Program-made: the position numbers and the translations under genes
Notes under the pieces: generated by a model
Told to the model about the DNA's origin: nothing
The model's database searches: none
Seen by the model: the letters and a program-made list of their open reading frames with translations, nothing else
Source of the DNA: Bog-473 sp035534235
GTDB lineage: Bacteria > Actinomycetota > Acidimicrobiia > Acidimicrobiales > RAAP-2
NCBI GenBank assembly: GCA_035534235.1
Contig: DATLSH010000065.1
Coordinates: forward strand, 1-9,369
Reading direction: 5' to 3'
DNA: 9,369 nt
Shown: positions 5,081-9,369 of the stretch, piece by piece
Layout: the number at the start of each line of letters is the position of its first letter
How positions within the stretch are numbered: position 1 is the stretch's first letter

Positions 5081-6649
5081 ATGAGCAAGAGCGAGGTACT
5101 CACGGGAGCACGCACCATGTGGGAGCTCACCGAGTGGCGCGCCGAGGCCAGCCCTGACCAGCCCATGCTGAGAGCGGCCGACGGCGAGATGCTCACGTTC
5201 GGTCAGTTCCGCGATCGGGCCGCCCGGGTCGCGGCCGGACTCCACGCCCGGGGGATCGCCACGGGTTCGGTGGTGTCGTGGCAACTCCCGACCCGGATCG
5301 ACACCGTGGTGCTCTCACTGGCTCTGGCGCGCCTCGGGGCGGTCCAGAACCCAATCATCCACCTCTACCGTGAGCGCGAGGTCGGCTTCGCCCTGCGTGA
5401 GACGGGCGCGTCGCTCTTCGTCATCCCGACCCTCTGGCGCGACATCGATTTCCCGGCCATCGCCGAGAAGGCACTGGCCGGCGCCCCGACCCGCCCCGAA
5501 ATCTTGAGGATCGACGACGGGCTGCCCGAGGGTGACCCGGCCACCCTCCCACCCGCACCGCCGGGGATGCCTCCAGAGGACGCACCGATCCGCTGGATCT
5601 ACTACACCTCGGGTTCCACGGCGGACCCCAAGGGCGTGCAGCACACGGACCAGACACTCATTGCCGGAGGGTGGGGCCTGGCCCGGGCGTTGGCCATGAA
5701 CCCCGACGACGTCGGCACGATCGCCTTCCCCTTCGCCCACATCGCCGGACCCGACTACCTCGTCACCATGCTCACATTCGGCTTCCCGGCCATTCTCGTG
5801 GAGTCGTTCTCGGCGCCCAACGTCCTCCCGATCTTCCGCCGGCACGGCGCCACCATGGTGGGAGGCAGCACCGCCTTCTACGTGGCGTACCTGGCCGAGC
5901 AGCGCAAGGCACCGGACGAGCCGATCCTGCCCACGTTGCGGCTCATGTCCGGTGGGGGCGCCGCCAAGCCGCCCGAGGTCCACTACGAGGTGCGTGACGA
6001 AATCGGCGGCCGTGGCGTGGTGCACGGGTACGGCATGACCGAGGTGCCCATGATCTCCAATGGTTCCCCCGACGACACCGACGAGCAGCTGGCCAACACC
6101 GACGGCAAGCCGGTGGAGGGCGCCGAGGTGCGCATCGTCACCCTGGACTCCCGGCTCGCCGCGCCCGGCGAGGAGGGTGAAATCAGAGTCAAGGGGCCCA
6201 TGGTGTTCCACGGCTACACCGATCCCGCCCTGACCGCCGAGGCGTTCGACGCCGAGGGCTACTTCCGCACGGGTGACCTGGGAAAGCTCAGGGCGGACGG
6301 GCACCTCACCCTGACCGGGCGCCTGAAGGACGTCATTGTGCGCAAGGGGGAGAACATCAGCGCCAAGGAGATAGAGGACCTCCTCTACACCCACCCAAAG
6401 GTGCTAGAGGTGGCCGTAATCGGCCTCCCGGACCCCGAGCGGGGTGAGCGGGTGTGCGCCGTGGTGCAATTGGCCGACGGGTACGACGCCTTCGAGCTCC
6501 CCGAGGTGGTCGCCTTCTGCCGCCAGGCCGGGCTCATGACGCAGAAGATCCCCGAGCAACTCGAGATCCGCACCGACTGGCCCCGGGCCGGCACCGGGAA
6601 GATCGTCAAGAAGAGCCTGCGCGACGAGTACGCCGCCGGGGTCGGGTGA
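5081..6649 (+). CDS. AMP-binding acyl-CoA synthetase (FadD / cyclohexanecarboxylate-CoA ligase-like)
   Basis: This 522-residue enzyme activates a carboxylic acid with ATP to an acyl-AMP and then to an acyl-CoA. Seen, in order: the P-loop YYTSGSTADPKG (174-185), the adenine/acyl-site motif GYGMTE (316-321), YFRTGD with Asp399, the hinge LTGRLKDVIVRKGENI from residue 411, and the catalytic lysine in GTGKIVKKSLR (Lys507). All core motifs of a functional ANL-superfamily ligase are present at full length. The N-terminal MWELTEWRAEASPDQPML and SWQLPTRIDTVVL style matches actinobacterial enzymes often annotated as cyclohexanecarboxylate-CoA ligase or FadD; the actual acid (fatty, alicyclic, aromatic or steroid-derived) cannot be told. 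The start is ATG at 5081 with GAGGAGAGG just upstream. Its TGA overlaps the GTG of the phosphatase gene. It is soluble with no signal peptide. No beta-oxidation genes are next to it. Confidence 0.92.
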   Translation: MSKSEVLTGARTMWELTEWRAEASPDQPMLRAADGEMLTFGQFRDRAARVAAGLHARGIATGSVVSWQLPTRIDTVVLSLALARLGAVQNPIIHLYREREVGFALRETGASLFVIPTLWRDIDFPAIAEKALAGAPTRPEILRIDDGLPEGDPATLPPAPPGMPPEDAPIRWIYYTSGSTADPKGVQHTDQTLIAGGWGLARALAMNPDDVGTIAFPFAHIAGPDYLVTMLTFGFPAILVESFSAPNVLPIFRRHGATMVGGSTAFYVAYLAEQRKAPDEPILPTLRLMSGGGAAKPPEVHYEVRDEIGGRGVVHGYGMTEVPMISNGSPDDTDEQLANTDGKPVEGAEVRIVTLDSRLAAPGEEGEIRVKGPMVFHGYTDPALTAEAFDAEGYFRTGDLGKLRADGHLTLTGRLKDVIVRKGENISAKEIEDLLYTHPKVLEVAVIGLPDPERGERVCAVVQLADGYDAFELPEVVAFCRQAGLMTQKIPEQLEIRTDWPRAGTGKIVKKSLRDEYAAGVG

Positions 6650-7194
6650 GCGCACGCCTCGTCAGGCCCCCCGATCCGATCGGCGGGCTCCCCTACCGGA
6701 TTGTCTTCGTCTGCACGGGCAACATCTGCCGTTCGCCCATGGCCGAGGTGATCACCCGGTCCCTGGCGGTTACCACCACGCTCGAGGACGGCACCACGTT
6801 GGACCGGCACGTGGCGGTGAGCAGCGCCGGCACCAGCCCCTGGCACGAGGGGGAGCCGATGCACCCGGGCGCGGCCAAAGCGCTGGCGCGTGGTGGCTTC
6901 CCCCGTCACGCGCACGTCGCCCACCACTTCCCCACCACCGGGCTCGGGGGCTACGACCTGATGGTGGCGCTCGACCGCAGCCACGGGGAGACCCTGCGGA
7001 GCCTGGGAGCCGACCCCGCCCGCTTGTTCCTCCTGCGATCATTCGATCCTGCCGCAGGGGCTGCCGCCGACGTGCCCGATCCCTACTACGGCGACGACGA
7101 CACCTTCGCTGAGTGCCGGGACATGATCGCCGCCGCCTGCCTGGGTCTGGTCGCCTCGTTGGCCGCCCACTGGGACTCGCTCCCGGCCGCGTGA
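6646..7194 (+). CDS. Low-molecular-weight protein tyrosine phosphatase
   Basis: This 182-residue enzyme removes phosphate from phosphotyrosine (or phosphoarginine in some relatives) through a cysteinyl-phosphate. Seen: the P-loop VCTGNICRSP with nucleophile Cys23 and Arg29 (CX5RS), and the general-acid loop DPYYGDDDTF with Asp145. The C-terminal helix shape is normal. It is somewhat longer than the usual 150-165 residues because of about 18 residues before the first beta strand. The start is GTG at 6646, sharing four bases with the synthetase stop (GTGA), which suggests coupled translation. An earlier ATG in this frame lies inside the synthetase gene and is unlikely. In actinobacteria such phosphatases act in signalling or with tyrosine kinases of polysaccharide export; no kinase is in view. 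The CapA-like gene downstream hints at a cell-surface setting. The enzyme class is firm; the substrate is unknown. Confidence 0.9.
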   Translation: MSARLVRPPDPIGGLPYRIVFVCTGNICRSPMAEVITRSLAVTTTLEDGTTLDRHVAVSSAGTSPWHEGEPMHPGAAKALARGGFPRHAHVAHHFPTTGLGGYDLMVALDRSHGETLRSLGADPARLFLLRSFDPAAGAAADVPDPYYGDDDTFAECRDMIAAACLGLVASLAAHWDSLPAA

Positions 7195-7223
7195 GCCCTC
7201 CCGCCACCCATGCGGACGGAGAC

Positions 7224-7236
7224 GGGGCAACGCCCC
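7224..7236 (+). terminator. Short hairpin between the phosphatase and CapA-like genes
   Basis: GGGGC-AAC-GCCCC forms a 5-bp GC stem with a 3-base loop, 30 bases after the phosphatase stop. No T-run follows. It could weaken read-through into the CapA-like gene or be incidental. The 80-base gap otherwise shows only a faint -10-like CATAGT (7263-7268) just before the GTG start at 7275, which would make that transcript nearly leaderless. Confidence 0.22.
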
Positions 7237-7274
7237 AACCGACCAGGACCGATGCCGTGTGACATAGTGCCGAC

Positions 7275-8579
7275 GTGGTCTCACACAGGGTCCGCCGCCG
7301 GCGTCGCCAGGTTGCCGCGGCCGGCGGCCTGGTCTTCATGCTCTTGCTGTACCTCCTCATCTTCTCCGGCGGCGGGCAGAAGAACCCCTCCCCGCCGAGC
7401 ACTTCCGGCCCGCAGCCGAGCGAGGCATTCCCGGCGCACTCGCCGCTCAACCCCGACTGGAGAGGTGACGGCAGGTCCGTCACCCTGGGCTTCGGGGGGG
7501 ACGTGCACTTCGCCGGCGCCGTCGCCACCAGCCTGGCCCAGAACCCGGCGACGGCACTGGGCGCCACATTCGGGCAGCTCTTCGCCGGCGCCCGGCTCAG
7601 GATGGTCAACGTTGAGAGCTCGGTCACCGACGGCACCTGCCCGGAGCCACAGAACAAGCCCTACATCTTCGACGCCCCTGCCACCGCTATCACCGCGCTG
7701 CGCAACGCGACCGTCACCGTGGCGACGGAGGCCAACGACCACGGCATGGACTGCGGGTCACAAGGCCTGTCCCAGAACCTGGCCATTGCCGCGAGTACCA
7801 AGTTTCCCATCATCGGAATCGGGAACGATGCCGCCCAGGCCTTCGCGCCCTACCGGATCCGGATCAACGGGCAACGCATTGCGGTCATTGCCGCCACCCA
7901 GGTGATCGCCGACAACCTGGTCAGCACCTGGTCGGCCACGGCCACCCAGCCCGGTGTGGCTTCCGCACTGAATCCGACGCTGTTGGTCAGGGCGGTCCAA
8001 CGTGCCCGGCGCACCTCGGACACGGTGGTGGTCTACCTGCACTGGGGCACCGAGACGCAGGCGTGCCCCAACCCTGCGCAGGAACCGCTGGCCGAACAAC
8101 TGGTCAGGGCGGGTGCCGACATTGTGATCGGTGCCGATGCGCACGTGCTCCTCGGCGGGGGCTACCTGGGCAGCTCTTACGTCGACTATGGCTTGGGCAA
8201 CTTCGCCTTCTACGACAACACCGCGCCTGAAACCTCGGGCGGCTCCCTCATCCTCACCGTCGTGGGCCGGAGCATCACCAGCGCCACCTTCCGCCCCGCC
8301 ACTGTCCTCGCCGGTTTGCCCCAACCCCTCAGCGGCGCTCCGGCGGCCAACGCCCTCCAGACGTGGGACGCGGCGCGCAACTGCACAAATCTGGCCGCCA
8401 CCCCCTACACCAGCCTGGCATCCGAACGGGGGGAAACCTCCTCCTTCATCGCCCCGGCCACCACAGCCACCACGACCTCGACCACTACATCCGCCGGTAG
8501 CGTCTCGCCCACTTCCTCCTCCACCACCACGACCACCATTCCGCCGACCACCACCACTCCGACGGACAACGCCGGATAG
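7275..8579 (+). CDS. CapA-family membrane-anchored metallophosphatase-fold protein
   Basis: This 434-residue protein resembles the CapA/PgsA (poly-gamma-glutamate/capsule) branch of the calcineurin-like phosphoesterase fold. Seen: a basic N-terminus (RVRRRRRQ) and one membrane segment at about 17-31, placing the rest outside the cell; a Pro/Ser linker; then GFGGDVHFAG (Asp76), VNVESS (Asn112, Glu114), EANDHGMDCG (Asn154, His156), VVYLHWGTE (His256), GADIVIGADAHV (His290) and VDYGLGNFAFY (303-313). Two positions depart from the usual NNH and GxHxH patterns: Asp155 and Asp288. The last 42 residues (393-434) are almost all Thr, Ser and Pro. The start is GTG at 7275; no ribosome site is seen and no other start precedes the membrane segment. 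No capB/capC ligase genes are in view, so a polyglutamate role is not supported; envelope hydrolase or polymer-binding functions are alternatives. Confidence 0.82.
   Translation: MVSHRVRRRRRQVAAAGGLVFMLLLYLLIFSGGGQKNPSPPSTSGPQPSEAFPAHSPLNPDWRGDGRSVTLGFGGDVHFAGAVATSLAQNPATALGATFGQLFAGARLRMVNVESSVTDGTCPEPQNKPYIFDAPATAITALRNATVTVATEANDHGMDCGSQGLSQNLAIAASTKFPIIGIGNDAAQAFAPYRIRINGQRIAVIAATQVIADNLVSTWSATATQPGVASALNPTLLVRAVQRARRTSDTVVVYLHWGTETQACPNPAQEPLAEQLVRAGADIVIGADAHVLLGGGYLGSSYVDYGLGNFAFYDNTAPETSGGSLILTVVGRSITSATFRPATVLAGLPQPLSGAPAANALQTWDAARNCTNLAATPYTSLASERGETSSFIAPATTATTTSTTTSAGSVSPTSSSTTTTTIPPTTTTPTDNAG
8456..8575 (+). repeat. Low-complexity ACC/TCC-rich stretch encoding a Thr/Ser/Pro tail
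   Basis: About 120 bases at the 3' end of the CapA-like gene are built of ACC, ACG, ACT and TCC codons and encode a disordered Thr/Ser/Pro tail. The codons are varied and not an exact tandem unit, which points to selection for the amino acids more than recent repeat slippage. Such tails in secreted actinobacterial proteins are commonly wall-spanning or O-mannosylated; that is inferred here. Confidence 0.7.
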
Positions 8580-8596
8580 GCACCTTTCCGATCCGG
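8572..8596. terminator. Hairpin between convergent CapA-like and hydrolase genes
   Basis: CCGGAT (8572-8577) pairs with ATCCGG (8591-8596). Inside, after one mismatch, GG pairs with CC, leaving a 7-base loop CACCTTT. The stem begins in the last codons of the CapA-like gene and lies 28 bases past the converging hydrolase stop, so it could serve both transcripts. No T-run is present. The hairpin is seen; termination is inferred. Confidence 0.42.
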
Positions 8597-8624
8597 GCGA
8601 CCTCTCCGCTTTCGCTCGGTCGGG

Positions 8625-9369
8625 CTAGTGACCCACCCCTTGACCCGTGCGGCCCGGCGGCCGGACGGCGCGCTCCGGCGGGTCGACCACCCGTCGCTCA
8701 AGGAAGTCGACGATGGCTGTCGCGACTCGGTCGGGCGCCTCAATCGGGAGCAGGTGGCCCGAGTCGTCGAACCACATGAGCTCACAGTCGGGGATCAGGT
8801 CCGCCATGCGCTGCTGCACGCTCGCCGGAGTGAAGTGGTCGCGCCGGCCGGCGAGAACCAGGGTGGGGACGGTGATCTCGGGCAGAAACTCTGCGGTGTG
8901 GTGCCGGCGCAGCCCGCTCATCATTTTGAACAACACCGAGAAGTTGACGTCCCCGATGTGGGCGATATGCGAGGCGATGTCCTTCTCCTGCACGTTCGGT
9001 CCGCCGACACCGATGCCCACCATGAGGCGTCGTCCCAGGCCCGGGTGGGCGATCCTTCGGGTGACGGGACGGATCCCCTCAAATGGGACGAAGCGGAAGA
9101 TGACATCGGCAATGGGGTAGAGGCGGTCGAGAACGGGCATGTCGGCGAAGGTCTTGACGGGGTTCTCGAACGTGCCGGCGATCGGGATCAGGCCGGCCAC
9201 CCGCTCGGGCGCCACCCGGCAGGTCTCCACAATGGCCTGCACCCCCATGGAGTGCCCCACGAGCACGGCGCGCTCCACGCCCGTTTTGTCGAGCACCTCC
9301 ACGATGTCGGCCGCGAGCCGCTCGGGCGCCACGTCCTCGGCCCGGAGCTCGCGTGCCGCGAATCCCGGT
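8625..9369 (-). CDS. Alpha/beta hydrolase (partial, N-terminus beyond the window)
   Basis: Here 247 residues are visible and the frame stays open to the right edge, so the N-terminus, including the HG oxyanion motif, is missing. A GTG at 9332 is internal by alignment with the fold: the residues before it (PGFAARELRAEDVAPERLAADI) read as the normal stretch between the third strand and helix A. Seen: the nucleophile elbow VLVGHSMGV, the acid strand VLAGRRDHFTP with Asp, and the terminal base SGHLLPIEAPDRV with His, giving a complete catalytic triad and a cap domain of about 100 residues rich in Phe, Ile and Pro. This is the classical single-domain family of esterases, epoxide hydrolases, haloperoxidase-like and C-C-bond hydrolases; the reaction cannot be told. 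The last 20 residues are Arg/Gly/Pro-rich. It converges on the CapA-like gene with a 45-base gap. Confidence 0.86.
   Translation of the reverse strand, partial: PGFAARELRAEDVAPERLAADIVEVLDKTGVERAVLVGHSMGVQAIVETCRVAPERVAGLIPIAGTFENPVKTFADMPVLDRLYPIADVIFRFVPFEGIRPVTRRIAHPGLGRRLMVGIGVGGPNVQEKDIASHIAHIGDVNFSVLFKMMSGLRRHHTAEFLPEITVPTLVLAGRRDHFTPASVQQRMADLIPDCELMWFDDSGHLLPIEAPDRVATAIVDFLERRVVDPPERAVRPPGRTGQGVGH

Noticed and set aside
5315..6394. A 359-codon open frame on the minus strand
   Set aside because: It is antisense to the acyl-CoA synthetase, whose catalytic motifs are all intact. The antisense product is Gly/Val/His-rich without family likeness.
6770..7657. A 295-codon minus-strand frame opposite the phosphatase and CapA-like genes
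   Set aside because: Its composition is dominated by Arg, Pro and Gly, and it covers two genes with catalytic signatures on the other strand.
8456..8575. Possible CRISPR-like or tandem repeat at the 3' end of the CapA-like gene
   Set aside because: There is no constant repeat with spacers. The pattern comes from varied Thr, Ser and Pro codons in an open frame that ends at a proper stop.
9330..9332. GTG at 9332 as the start of the right-hand hydrolase
   Set aside because: The frame is open to the window edge and the residues before the GTG read as the ordinary fold leading to helix A. Starting here would delete the N-terminal strands needed by an alpha/beta hydrolase.

Overview
The window looks like a chromosomal piece of a high-GC actinobacterium. 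It carries mraZ (head of the division/cell-wall cluster), a DUF3040 membrane protein, a LapA-domain membrane protein, an actinobacterial-style ROK sugar kinase and a CapA-like protein with a Thr/Ser/Pro tail. GTG and TTG starts are frequent and genes are tightly packed. An Acidimicrobiia-like lineage fits best, but that is an inference from gene content and protein style, not a computed placement.

Layout. Positions 1-5008 are all on the minus strand. Read in the direction of transcription they are: a LapA-domain protein (5008-4757); then a probable operon of DUF3040 (4514-4110), ROK kinase (4069-3149), a 94-aa unknown protein (3152-2868, ATGA overlap), an HNH nuclease-fold protein (2854-2348) and a lipoate-ligase/octanoyltransferase-family protein (2344-1679), closed by a GC-rich hairpin at 1653-1670; then an HSL-type alpha/beta hydrolase (1603-806); then a 354-base gap that holds a convincing mraZ promoter; then mraZ (451-29). 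The dcw cluster (rsmH and onward) should continue off the left edge.

From 5081 the strand flips. An AMP-binding acyl-CoA synthetase (5081-6649) overlaps a low-molecular-weight protein tyrosine phosphatase (6646-7194) by four bases, and a membrane-anchored CapA-like metallophosphatase-fold protein (7275-8579) follows. A second alpha/beta hydrolase, truncated by the window edge, converges from the right (8625-9369, minus). A hairpin lies between these convergent genes.

How the genes fit together. There is no single pathway. mraZ and DUF3040 belong to a known actinobacterial neighbourhood (in M. tuberculosis the DUF3040 gene Rv2169c lies beside mraZ Rv2166c), here separated by a metabolic/hypothetical cassette. 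I see no mobile element, CRISPR array, RNA gene or defence island. The points most worth a second look are the repeat-rich mraZ promoter, the same-frame HNH/lipoate-family junction separated by one TGA, the small translationally coupled unknown protein, and altered metal-site residues in the CapA-like protein.
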